From Pseudomonadota bacterium (lineage in GTDB: Bacteria > Pseudomonadota > Alphaproteobacteria > Rhizobiales > Hyphomicrobiaceae), in contig JAFAFW010000042.1 in assembly GCA_023423275.1 (NCBI GenBank), positions 1-53,145 of the forward strand: a stretch of DNA of 53,145 bases, in the 5' to 3' direction. A program made the position numbers and the translations under genes. Positions 44,111 to 52,340 of this stretch are shown piece after piece. A model generated the notes under the pieces. That model was given only the letters and a program-made list of their open reading frames with translations, had not been told where the DNA came from and did no database searches. Numbering within the stretch: the first letter of the stretch is position 1; the number at the start of each line of letters is the position of its first letter.

Positions 44111-45639
44111 AGTGATCCTCCCTGGTTCGATGGAGTTGGAGTGGTTTCCTCGGCGGTCTGAGATGTCCGTGCCCCGCGCCGCCATTCGCGGACAAACGGC
44201 CAGATGAAGAGCAATACCGCGATGATCAGCATCCCGAAGGCTATCGGACGCTCGACGAGCGGCATGAAGCTGCCGCCGGACGCCATCAGACCCGAACGCA
44301 ATTCCGATTCAGCGATCGGCGCCAGCACCAGCCCGACCACGAACGGCGACAGCGGCACCTTCGCGACTTCAAGCAGCACGCCCAGCAGGCCAAAGCCCAG
44401 CATGACGCCGATGTCGAAGGGACGGTTGTCGAGCGCAAAGGCGCCAATCACCGAAAAGACGATCACCATCGGCAGGATGAAGGCCCGCGGCACCAGCATC
44501 ATGCGCGCGAAGATCGCGATTCCGAACGTCATCATGGCGAACATCACCAGATGCGCCACCAGATGCGTGGCGAAAATCGTGTTCACGATCTCGGGGTGGT
44601 TCTGGAACAGCAGCGGGCCGGGCTGCAGGTTGTGGATGATCAGGGCCCCGAGCAGGATCGAGTCCGTCAGGCCGCCCGAGATGCCTAGTGTGAGGATCGG
44701 GATCAGCGTTCCCCCCGTCGTGGCGTTGTTGGCGCTTTCCGCCGCGACGATCGCCTCCTCACTGCCCTTGCCGAATTCTTCCGGATGCTTCGACAGATTC
44801 TTGGCCATCGAGTACGTCACGATCGATGCGATCGTTGCGCCGACGCCGGGGAGAATACCCATCCAGATTCCGACAACCGAGGACCGAAGCATGTTCCTGC
44901 CGTGCACCACGTAGTCGCGCAACGACATGAACATGCCGCGCATCGAGGCGCGGATCGCTTCGCTGCTGCCCTCGATGTTGAGCGCGTCGGCCACGACCTG
45001 GCTGATGGCGAACATGCCGAGGATGACCGGCAATGGATTGAAGCCGCCTTCGAGCTCCTGATAGCCGAAGGTCAGGCGGATGATGCCCGAACTCTGATCG
45101 ATGCCGGGATACGACACCAGCATGCCAAGCAATCCGGCCGATAGCCCTTTCAGGAACGACCCCTCCGACAGCGAGGAGATCAGAATCAGCGCCATGACGA
45201 TGACGGCGAAGTTCTCGAATGGGCCGAAGGCCACGGCGACGCTTGCCAGCGGCGGGGCCAGCAAAACCAATGCGAACCAGGACAGCGTACCGCCGACCAG
45301 CGACGACGCATTCCCGAGCCCCAGCGCCCGGCCCGGCTGCCCCCGTCGCGCGAGCTGATAGCCGTCCAGGCAGGTCATGATCGCATTCGGCTCACCCGGA
45401 ATGCGCATAAGTGTCGCCGTGATCAGGCCACCCGAAACGCCGCCGACGAACATCGAGATCAGCAGCGAAACCGCCTCAACGCTCGTCATGTGATAAGTGA
45501 ACGGCAGCGTCAGCGCCATCAGCACGCCGGCCGTAATGCCGGGCAAAACGCCGACCGAAATGCCGAGCGCAACGCCGCCGATCATGATCAGGAACGACTT
45601 GAGGGTGAAAAGATGCAGGAAGGCTTCAGGTAAAGTCAT
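44107..45639 (-). CDS. Tripartite tricarboxylate transporter large membrane subunit (TctA)
   Basis: The 510-residue protein has about 12 transmembrane helices and the TctA signatures LPGITAGVLMALTLPFTY, GGVSGGLITATLMRIPGEPN and GILPGVGATIASIVTYS, plus GALIIHNLQPGPLLF. It forms the main channel of the transporter. Its start lies 14 bases after the TctB stop, and its own stop overlaps TctC. Ends carry a hydrophilic tail rich in Thr and Ser. Confidence 0.92.
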   Translation of the reverse strand: MTLPEAFLHLFTLKSFLIMIGGVALGISVGVLPGITAGVLMALTLPFTYHMTSVEAVSLLISMFVGGVSGGLITATLMRIPGEPNAIMTCLDGYQLARRGQPGRALGLGNASSLVGGTLSWFALVLLAPPLASVAVAFGPFENFAVIVMALILISSLSEGSFLKGLSAGLLGMLVSYPGIDQSSGIIRLTFGYQELEGGFNPLPVILGMFAISQVVADALNIEGSSEAIRASMRGMFMSLRDYVVHGRNMLRSSVVGIWMGILPGVGATIASIVTYSMAKNLSKHPEEFGKGSEEAIVAAESANNATTGGTLIPILTLGISGGLTDSILLGALIIHNLQPGPLLFQNHPEIVNTIFATHLVAHLVMFAMMTFGIAIFARMMLVPRAFILPMVIVFSVIGAFALDNRPFDIGVMLGFGLLGVLLEVAKVPLSPFVVGLVLAPIAESELRSGLMASGGSFMPLVERPIAFGMLIIAVLLFIWPFVREWRRGARTSQTAEETTPTPSNQGGSL

Positions 45640-45653
45640 GAGGTCTACAGCCT

Positions 45654-46151
45654 TCAGTGCAGGTCGAGCTGGAAGACGACCCGGAACAGAAGGTCGAGCA
45701 AATAGGCGGCCACAACAGCGAATGCAGCAACACCCGCTAGGCGCTTGATTTCCATCGGCCCGAGCACCAGACCGGACAGGAACAGGTAGACGGCCGTTGC
45801 CCAGAGGAACGTGATGCTCTGGAACGCAAAGGCAATCGCATAGCAGATCGCGAGCAGGATGGTCATGACGGCGGTCATCGGCCGCTGCTCATGCTCAGCG
45901 CTGGTTTCGAGCCCGACCACCATGCTCTGCGAGGCCTGGCCGAGCGATCGCCCGAACAGCAACCTGAGCAGCATCATCATGCCCAGCGCAATCAGTCCGA
46001 TGCTGACGCTGATGGGAAAGAAGCTCGGCCCCAACGGATCGTACGGGGCCGGCGGCAACGAATTGGCCTGGTGCCAGAAGACCCCGGCGATCGCCATGAT
46101 CAGCACGATATAGGCGATTTCAGCCACGCGCGTGGTGCGTTCCTCGGTCAT
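45654..46151 (-). CDS. Tripartite tricarboxylate transporter small membrane subunit (TctB)
   Basis: The 165-residue protein has four predicted transmembrane helices in the TctB arrangement: an N-terminal helix, then DPLGPSFFPISVSIGLIALG before helix two, and two more helices near the C-terminus. TctB is the accessory membrane subunit of TctABC transporters. The gene follows the sulfatase gene by 33 bases, completing a sulfatase-TctB-TctA-TctC run. Confidence 0.87.
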   Translation of the reverse strand: MTEERTTRVAEIAYIVLIMAIAGVFWHQANSLPPAPYDPLGPSFFPISVSIGLIALGMMMLLRLLFGRSLGQASQSMVVGLETSAEHEQRPMTAVMTILLAICYAIAFAFQSITFLWATAVYLFLSGLVLGPMEIKRLAGVAAFAVVAAYLLDLLFRVVFQLDLH

Positions 46152-46184
46152 TCATTCCTCCCCGGCGTTTCCGCCGATGGTTTC

Positions 46185-47672
46185 TTACTTGGCAACCAGC
46201 ACCGGCTTCTCGCCGGGAGCCGGAGTATAGCTGTAGTCTCCGCGCGCCAAGATGGCGCTACGTCCGCCGTGCTCGGCAATACGCCGGTTCTGGTCGGCAA
46301 AGGCCTCGGCGCTGATGGCTTCGGGATCACAGATGGCGCGTAGCGCCGCCTCGCAGTCCGCCAGTGCGCCCGCCATGTCCGGCCGCTCGGCCAGATCCGT
46401 CGTCTCGCCGGGATCAGCCTCCAGGTCATAAAGTTCCGGCCGATAGCCGACATGGTAGACATATTTCCAGCGGCCATGGCGGATCATGAACGTGCCTGTG
46501 ACCGAGCCCGCGGCATGATACTCCGACAAAACCGTGCGGCCCGGCTTCTCACCCTCAGCGATGGCCCAAAGAGACTGCGAGGGCAAGGACTTATCCTCAC
46601 CTGGCACTGGACAGCCCACCGCCTCGATCGCCGATCGGTAGCAGTCGATCAGCGAGACCGGCGTATCGACCACGGTGCCTTTCGGCACCCCGGGACCGGC
46701 GATGACGAGCGGCACGGCAGCCGATTCTTCGAACATCACCGACTTGCCCCACATCCCGCGGCAGCCGACGTTGTCACCGTGATCCGAGGAGTAGATGACG
46801 CGGGTCGAATTCGTGAAGCCCGCGTCATCGAGCGCCTTGAGGATCTTTCCGATGTTGTCATCGAGGAAACTGACGAGGGCATAGTACGAGGCAATGCCGC
46901 GTCTCACCGCCGCCTCGTCCGCGAAATAGTCGTCATAATCCATGATCGAGCGCAGGGCCTGTACGGCCGGATGCAGCTTCCGGCCAGCCTCGTCGTAAAG
47001 GCGCGGCATCGGCATGCGGTCGGGGTCGTAAAGCTTGTAGAACTCAGGCGGCGCCGTCAGCGGAAAGTGCGGCCGGACCAGTGACACGAACAGCGCCCAC
47101 GGTTTGCCGCCGCTTCTCTTGGCCTGCTCCGCGATCCACTGGCAGCTCGCTTCCGTAATGTTGGTATCATAGTCGTTGTAGGTCGACTCCCCAGGGCCCG
47201 CGCTCTTGGAGAGCGCCGGCATGCTACCGCGCTTCGCGGGCGGATCGCGCAGCATTCCGATCAAATCACCTTGGCCATCGAGCACGTGCAGCGGGAGGAT
47301 CTCCTCGCTGAAGCCATTGTCGTCCTCGGTCGAGCGAAAATGCAGCTTGCCGATCGAGACGACGCGATTGCCATGATCGCGAATCCGCCGATGCCAGCTC
47401 GGCAGCTCGCCATGATACGGCGCAGCGTTGTCCCACGCCTTCACCTGATGGACCCAGCGGCCCGTGGCGAGCGCACCGCGCGCAGGCACGCAAATCGGGC
47501 ACGGCGTGTAGGCGTTCGTAAATCGTGTGCCGCGCGCCGCAAGGCGGTCGATGTTCGGGGTGATGGCAATGCCATCCCCGTAGCATCCCGCAATATCCCG
47601 CTGATGTTCATCTGACAAAATGAACAGAAGATTGCTCGGCTCCACCGCCCCGGCTCCGTCGAAAGTTAACAT
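46185..47672 (-). CDS. Type I sulfatase (formylglycine-dependent), cytosolic
   Basis: The 495-residue enzyme has the sulfatase signature CVPAR (61-65; C61 becomes formylglycine), LATGRW next to it, metal-binding SDEHQ (20-24) and YSSDHGDN. There is no signal peptide, so it acts in the cytosol, like choline-sulfatases. It hydrolyses an organosulfate ester. ATG 47672 has a weak ribosome site; a GTG 10 codons in is an alternative. It is co-directional with the Tct genes that follow and diverges from the LysR gene by 72 bases. The FGE gene at 48667 supplies its cofactor. Confidence 0.92.
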   Translation of the reverse strand: MLTFDGAGAVEPSNLLFILSDEHQRDIAGCYGDGIAITPNIDRLAARGTRFTNAYTPCPICVPARGALATGRWVHQVKAWDNAAPYHGELPSWHRRIRDHGNRVVSIGKLHFRSTEDDNGFSEEILPLHVLDGQGDLIGMLRDPPAKRGSMPALSKSAGPGESTYNDYDTNITEASCQWIAEQAKRSGGKPWALFVSLVRPHFPLTAPPEFYKLYDPDRMPMPRLYDEAGRKLHPAVQALRSIMDYDDYFADEAAVRRGIASYYALVSFLDDNIGKILKALDDAGFTNSTRVIYSSDHGDNVGCRGMWGKSVMFEESAAVPLVIAGPGVPKGTVVDTPVSLIDCYRSAIEAVGCPVPGEDKSLPSQSLWAIAEGEKPGRTVLSEYHAAGSVTGTFMIRHGRWKYVYHVGYRPELYDLEADPGETTDLAERPDMAGALADCEAALRAICDPEAISAEAFADQNRRIAEHGGRSAILARGDYSYTPAPGEKPVLVAK

Positions 47673-47744
47673 CCGCGTGAAGGTTGCCCGCTGAAGAGTT
47701 CTACGACAAGATCACAAGCATGACCTTTGCCATAACCAATAGGA

Positions 47745-48653
47745 ATGGATGCCGTGGACCTGTCCCAGCTCCGCTACTTCAATGCCGTCGCTCATCACGG
47801 TAGCTTCAGCGCGGCAGCGCGGGCACTTGGCATCACTCAGCCCGGTCTGACCAAAGCCGTGCGCCGGCTGGAGGGATCACTCGATTGCGATCTGTTCCGC
47901 CGGCTGCCGCGTGGCGTTGCCTTGACGGTGGAAGGCCAAGCGCTGCTCCGTCATGCCAACCAACTCAACATGCAGCTTCTCGACGCGCGTGAGGAAGTTC
48001 GTTCACTCAGCCGTGGCGCAACGGGCCAAATTCGTATCGGCGCCGGGCCTTCCTGGCTCACCAGTGCAATGCCCGGCATCATCACGCGGATGGCCGCAGC
48101 TTATCCGCATCTCAATATTCGCGTGTCCGCGCGCGTGCACGGCAACATGGTGGATCTCGTCCGCGGCGGCGATCTCGATATTGCAGTGACCGCGTTGCCG
48201 AACCGCCTGCCACCGGGCCTGCGCGCCATTCCGCTCACAGGAGATACCCTATCCGTCATTGCCCGGAAGGATCATCCCTTGCGCACCAAGCGCCGCATCC
48301 ATGCCGCGCATACACTGGATTATCCATGGGTGCTTCCCGGCCGCGATGTTCTTTCACGGCTTCGTCTGGAAGCCCTGTTCCGCGTGATGAGCCTGGAAGC
48401 CCCGGAGCCCAACATCGAAGTTGAATCGATCCCGTTCATCGCCGAGGTGCTTCGCAAGAGTGACATGCTCTCATTCATGACCCAGCAGATCGTTCGCACG
48501 GAGATGCCCGGCACTGCGCCGCTGCTCGTCCCCGGCCTCAACACGGAACGCACGGCTGGCGTTATCTTCCGTGCGTCTGCCGGTTCCCTGCCCGCAACGC
48601 GCGCGTTCATCGAAGAGATGCAGCGTTACGCGAAGATCATTGGGACAAATTGA
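47745..48653 (+). CDS. LysR-family transcriptional regulator of the sulfatase/Tct operon
   Basis: The 302-residue regulator has an N-terminal winged helix (DLSQLRYFNAVAHHGSFSAAARALGITQPGLTKAVRRLE) and a C-terminal effector domain starting near GQIRIGAGPSWL. LysR proteins bind a small-molecule inducer and control a divergent operon. It is divergent from the sulfatase gene with a 72-base shared region, so it most likely senses the transported organosulfate or its product. Its gene converges on the FGE-like gene, 13 bases apart. Confidence 0.92.
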   Translation: MDAVDLSQLRYFNAVAHHGSFSAAARALGITQPGLTKAVRRLEGSLDCDLFRRLPRGVALTVEGQALLRHANQLNMQLLDAREEVRSLSRGATGQIRIGAGPSWLTSAMPGIITRMAAAYPHLNIRVSARVHGNMVDLVRGGDLDIAVTALPNRLPPGLRAIPLTGDTLSVIARKDHPLRTKRRIHAAHTLDYPWVLPGRDVLSRLRLEALFRVMSLEAPEPNIEVESIPFIAEVLRKSDMLSFMTQQIVRTEMPGTAPLLVPGLNTERTAGVIFRASAGSLPATRAFIEEMQRYAKIIGTN

Positions 48654-48666
48654 TCACGCGCTCCGG

Positions 48667-49638
48667 TCAAGCGTCGCGCGCGATCCGGAAGCCGAGATGC
48701 CCCGTGCTGTTGTCGGGCGGCGCCGACGATCGCGCCGAGACCCGATACCGGAAACAGTAACTCTCGTGGCACAGGTAGGAGCCGCCGCGGATGACACGGC
48801 CCGTCCCGGCCTCCGGGCCTTTCGGATTTTCCAGACTGCCGCGCGCATGGAAGCTTGGATGAAACCAGTCGGCGCACCACTCCCAGGTGTTGCCGGATGT
48901 GTTGTAGAGTCCAAAGGCGTTGGGCTCATAGGCATCGGCCGGCGCCGTACCGCGATACCCGTCCTCGGCGCTGTCGAAGTCGGGAAAGCGTCCTTGCCAG
49001 ATATTGCAGCGGTGCTGCCCCTCCGGCATGAGTTCGCCGCCCCATGGGTAGCGCTTCTGGACAAGCCCGCCACGCGCCGCGCACTCCCATTCCGCTTCCG
49101 TGGGCAAACGCGCTCCGGCCCACTCGCAGTAAGCCAGCGCATCGGCCCACGACACATGCGTAACGGGATGGTGTTCGCGATCCGCGATGGATGACTCCGG
49201 CCCCTCCGGATTTCGCCAGTACGCGCCAGCGACCTCGGTCCACCATGGTGCGCCTGGGACGTAGCCGCCTCGTTGGTCGCTGTCCGCCAGAAATCCCCTG
49301 AACACGAACGACCCGCCCAGCCGCTCGGCCTCCGTCCGATAGGATGTCTCTTCCACGAAGTGTGCAAAACGGCCGTTGGACACGGCCACCGCATCAATCC
49401 AATACGTGTCCAGATATACGGCGCGCACCGGGCCTTCGCCGTCGAGGGGATGGGCGGCGGGATCATTGGCGCCCATGAGAAAGGTGCCCGACTCGATACG
49501 AACAAACCGGGCGCCGACATCGGTTCCTCTACGCGACTGGAGTGCTCCCGGCGATGCTGGGCCGCTGCCTCGATCCCGGCCGGCAGGAATACAGCATCCT
49601 TTCTGATCCTTATTGCAGTTGCTCACGGGCGGCCTCAT
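48667..49638 (-). CDS. Formylglycine-generating enzyme (SUMF1 family)
   Basis: The 323-residue protein has the FGE-sulfatase fold: FVRIESGTFLMG at the start, PVTHVSWADALAYCEWAGARLPTEAEWE and NTWEWCADW. The active-site cysteines are intact in GGSYLCHESYC (C290 and C295), as in authentic FGEs. It oxidises the sulfatase cysteine to formylglycine using oxygen and copper. No signal peptide is visible, so it acts in the cytosol with the sulfatase. ATG 49638 is used, but a GTG at 49626 has GAGG six bases before it and would begin VSNCNKDQKGCC. Two LacI-type palindromes lie upstream. Confidence 0.92.
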   Translation of the reverse strand: MRPPVSNCNKDQKGCCIPAGRDRGSGPASPGALQSRRGTDVGARFVRIESGTFLMGANDPAAHPLDGEGPVRAVYLDTYWIDAVAVSNGRFAHFVEETSYRTEAERLGGSFVFRGFLADSDQRGGYVPGAPWWTEVAGAYWRNPEGPESSIADREHHPVTHVSWADALAYCEWAGARLPTEAEWECAARGGLVQKRYPWGGELMPEGQHRCNIWQGRFPDFDSAEDGYRGTAPADAYEPNAFGLYNTSGNTWEWCADWFHPSFHARGSLENPKGPEAGTGRVIRGGSYLCHESYCFRYRVSARSSAPPDNSTGHLGFRIARDA

Positions 49639-49673
49639 CCGGACGTAGACAATCGCCGCTCAGCATAGCCAAT

Positions 49674-49687
49674 CGTAAGCGCTTACG
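49674..49687. promoter_or_regulatory. LacI-type operator candidate 1
   Basis: CGTAAGCGCTTACG is a perfect 14-bp palindrome with the central AAGCGCTT found in many LacI-family operators. It is 36 bases upstream of the FGE start. A second copy lies 158 bp away. No LacI-family gene is in the window. Confidence 0.55.
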
Positions 49688-49831
49688 TCATTGCGCTTAT
49701 CAACGCGGGTCACGCATTACCGGCGCCGGCAACATTTTCCCTATTCCGAAGGACCGCCCTCATATGGGCTTTGGCGTTTCCGGAGGAGGCTCATTTCCCA
49801 ACCATCATGATGCCTCACGTTGAGGACGGCG

Positions 49832-49845
49832 AGTAAGCGCTTACG
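49832..49845. promoter_or_regulatory. LacI-type operator candidate 2
   Basis: AGTAAGCGCTTACG contains the same 12-bp palindrome GTAAGCGCTTAC (49833-49844) as the first site. Two copies 158 bp apart suggest looping or control of both divergent genes by one repressor. Confidence 0.55.
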
Positions 49846-49955
49846 CCATTTTCCGAACGAAATTCGGCATTTCCTCTGCAACGCATTACGCATTCCATTT
49901 CCACAAATTGATTTTAGATAAATAGACATAAGACGTTTTTCCGATTCAATCGCGC

Positions 49956-49985
49956 TTGACAGTCCGATACTAATATCGGTCAAAT
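49956..49985 (+). promoter_or_regulatory. Candidate promoter of the GntR gene with embedded palindromic operator
   Basis: TTGACA (49956-49961) and TCAAAT (49980-49985), 18 bases apart, form a plausible promoter. Between them lies CCGATA-CTAA-TATCGG (49964-49979), a near-perfect palindrome flanked by TTGAC and GTCAA. A FadR-type GntR protein could bind here and repress its own gene. The ABC genes would respond with it. Confidence 0.5.
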
Positions 49986-50057
49986 GGCCTGACCAAACCG
50001 ACGACCGAACGTCGGCATAAAGAATGACGATCAAAGGGAACGCGCGAGGAGACCCGC

Positions 50058-50810
50058 TTGCCGCTCGAACCAATCGAGCCACGCCGGCTTTATCGGCGCA
50101 TCGCCGATCAGGTGCGCCTGCTCATCGACCAAGGCGAATTTCCCGTTGGAAGCAAACTTCCCGCGGAACGTGAGCTTGCGAGCCAGCTTGGTGTATCACG
50201 TCCGACAATACGCGAGGCGCTGATTGCGCTGGAAGTCGAAGGCCGGCTGAAAATACGCGTCGGCTCCGGCGTCTATGTCATCGCGCCCGAACCGGCTCTC
50301 GATATCTCCAATTCGGCGATGATCGAAGGCCCATTCGAGATCCTGCAGGCCAGGGCATTCGTCGAAAGCGCCGTCGCAGAAGAAGCTGCGCGCCGCGCAC
50401 GCGCCAGCGACATCAAGCGTCTGGATTCGATCCTGCGCGACGCCACCCGCCTGAAGGCCGACTGCGACGAGACATTCGCGCTCGACCGCCGCTTCCATAC
50501 CGCTATCGCCGAGATACTAGGAAATGCGGTGATCGTGCGCTGCGTCGGTGAACTCTTCGATCTGCGCATCAATCCCTACTTCGAGCGGCTGGCGCGCCAT
50601 ACGCTGGATGATACGGCGTGGCGATCCGCCGTTCAGGAGCACACCGATATCCGCGATGCCATTGTCGCCCGCGATCCGCAACGGGCCCGCGCCGCCATGC
50701 GCGAGCATCTGAGGCGCTCGCACCAGCGCTTTGCGCGTGATTTCGGAGAGCAGTCCGTCACCAGAAAACCCGCCAAAACAGGAATGGGAGGAATAAAAGC
50801 AACCGCGTGA
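50058..50810 (+). CDS. GntR-family (FadR subfamily) transcriptional regulator
   Basis: The 250-residue regulator starts at TTG 50058 with AGGAG six bases upstream. It has an N-terminal GntR winged helix (LYRRIADQVRLLIDQGEFPVG to the recognition region GVSRPTIREALIALE) and an FCD/FadR-type helical ligand domain with a metal-binding-like D-x3-H (LDRRFHTAIAE). It is the first gene of the ABC transporter set and likely responds to the transported sugar or its metabolite. It shares an operator-bearing promoter. Confidence 0.9.
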   Translation: MPLEPIEPRRLYRRIADQVRLLIDQGEFPVGSKLPAERELASQLGVSRPTIREALIALEVEGRLKIRVGSGVYVIAPEPALDISNSAMIEGPFEILQARAFVESAVAEEAARRARASDIKRLDSILRDATRLKADCDETFALDRRFHTAIAEILGNAVIVRCVGELFDLRINPYFERLARHTLDDTAWRSAVQEHTDIRDAIVARDPQRARAAMREHLRRSHQRFARDFGEQSVTRKPAKTGMGGIKATA

Positions 50811-50859
50811 ATTCATGCGTTATTCGAAATGCAAAACAATATTTCGAGGAGGAAACTGC

Positions 50860-52200
50860 ATGAGTAAACTCAAGCTGACTCGGCGCAGATTCGTCGCCAC
50901 CAGCGCTGCTGCTTCAGCGGCCCTGTTTGCGGCGCCCTACGTAAGAACGGCGCACGCTGCCGGAAAGATCTCGGTTGGATTCTGGGATCACTGGGTTCCC
51001 GGCGCCAACGGCATCACCGAGAAACTGACGAAGGAATGGGGTGAGAAGGAAAAGGTCGAAGTCCAGATCGACTTCATCCCCAGCCAGGGCAACAAGAACC
51101 TGATCACGATCGCCGCAGAAGCGCAGGCGAAGTCTGGCCACGATATCCTGGCCTTCCCGACCTGGGAGCCCCAGGCTCACGCCGATATGCTCGAGCCGGT
51201 CGACGATATCATGAACGACCTGATCAAAGAGCACGGCAAGGTCAACGGAACGGTCGAATATCTCGGCAAGATCAACGGCACCTGGAAGATCGTGCCTGCA
51301 ACGGTCGGCAGTCAGATCAAGGGCCCCTGCTCGCGCATCGACCTGATGAAATCGCTGGCAGGTATCGACGTGCAGGCCATGTATCCGGCAGGTTCGGCCC
51401 CTAAAGCCGACAACTGGACGCTGGAGACGTTTCTCAAGGCTGCAGAAGCGTGCCACAAGGGCGGCAAGCCGTTCGGCATCGGACTGGGAGGAACAACGGA
51501 CTCAATCGACAGCATTGGAGCATTCTTCCACGCGTACGGCGCCATGCTTGTCGATGCCAAGGGCGACATCACCGTCAAGTCCGACAAGGTAAAACAAGCC
51601 CTGGAATATCTGACCAAGCTGGCTCAATTCCTGCCGAAAGACGCCCCAGCCTGGGATGACGCCTCCAACAACAAGTGGCTTGTCGCCGGCAATGGCGCCC
51701 TGATCATGAACCCGCCCAGCGCCTGGGCCGTCGCAAAGCGCGACGCGCCGCAGATCGCCGAGCAGTGCTGGACGCACGGCTTCCCATCCGGTCCGAATGG
51801 TCGCTATGCGCCGTTCCTGCCGTATCTGTGGGGCATCTGGTCGTTCAGCAAGAACAAGGAAGCCTCCAAGAGCCTGCTGCGCCACCTGTCGACCCGCACC
51901 GCGGCCGAACAGATGGTGGCCGCCAGCGCCGGCTACGATCTGCCGTCGTTCGAGAAACTCACCGACTTCAAGACCTGGGCCGAGATCGGACCGCCGGTGG
52001 GAACGCTCTATCACTATCCGAACCCGCACAATCACCAGACGCTGTCGATCGCAGGCGGACCGGCCCCGCCCAAGATCGCGCATCAGATCTACGTCCAGGG
52101 CGTGCAGACCAAGATGGTCGCCCGCATGCTGAACGGAGAGAAGATGGACGGCGTGCTCTCATGGGCCGAGAGCGAAGTCGAAGGCTTCATGCGCACCTGA
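50860..52200 (+). CDS. Sugar ABC transporter substrate-binding protein (Tat-exported)
   Basis: From ATG 50860, behind GAGGAGGAAA, the protein has 446 residues. LTRRRFVATSAAASAALFAAP is a twin-arginine signal cleaved near AHA-A. The mature part is a type-1 extracellular solute-binding fold with ISVGFWDHW, DILAFPTWEPQAH, NGALIMNPPSAWAV and YLWGIWSFSKNKEASK. It delivers a sugar or oligosaccharide to the membrane permeases. It lies 49 bases after the GntR gene and is followed by a strong hairpin before the permease, common for highly expressed binding proteins. Confidence 0.9.
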   Translation: MSKLKLTRRRFVATSAAASAALFAAPYVRTAHAAGKISVGFWDHWVPGANGITEKLTKEWGEKEKVEVQIDFIPSQGNKNLITIAAEAQAKSGHDILAFPTWEPQAHADMLEPVDDIMNDLIKEHGKVNGTVEYLGKINGTWKIVPATVGSQIKGPCSRIDLMKSLAGIDVQAMYPAGSAPKADNWTLETFLKAAEACHKGGKPFGIGLGGTTDSIDSIGAFFHAYGAMLVDAKGDITVKSDKVKQALEYLTKLAQFLPKDAPAWDDASNNKWLVAGNGALIMNPPSAWAVAKRDAPQIAEQCWTHGFPSGPNGRYAPFLPYLWGIWSFSKNKEASKSLLRHLSTRTAAEQMVAASAGYDLPSFEKLTDFKTWAEIGPPVGTLYHYPNPHNHQTLSIAGGPAPPKIAHQIYVQGVQTKMVARMLNGEKMDGVLSWAESEVEGFMRT

Positions 52201-52217
52201 TCACCGGTGCGGAAGGG

Positions 52218-52242
52218 CCACGCTTCGCAAAGCGGAGCGTGG
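52218..52242 (+). terminator. Hairpin between binding-protein and permease genes
   Basis: CCACGCTTCGC (52218-52228) pairs with GCGGAGCGTGG (52232-52242) over 11 pairs with one G-T, closed by AAA. No T run follows, so it looks like an mRNA-stabilising or partial-attenuation hairpin that would keep the binding protein more abundant than the permease. Confidence 0.6.
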
Positions 52243-52340
52243 CGCAGCCTGGACCTGGAACCGCTCGCTGCACGGCAAAGGCGGCAAGCGGTTCATCACT
52301 ATCCACAGTATCGGATGGCAGCAGACCACGAGGGGACAAG

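Larger units (their letters stand above)
49639..50057. other. 419-base divergent control region between FGE and GntR genes
   Basis: No gene is visible here. The region contains two GTAAGCGCTTAC palindromes (49674-49687 and 49832-49845), a promoter with an overlapping CCGATA/TATCGG palindrome (49956-49985) and a CCGACG/CGTCGG inverted repeat (49998-50015). The middle is AT-rich. It probably serves the GntR and ABC genes to the right, and the FGE gene to the left. Confidence 0.6.
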
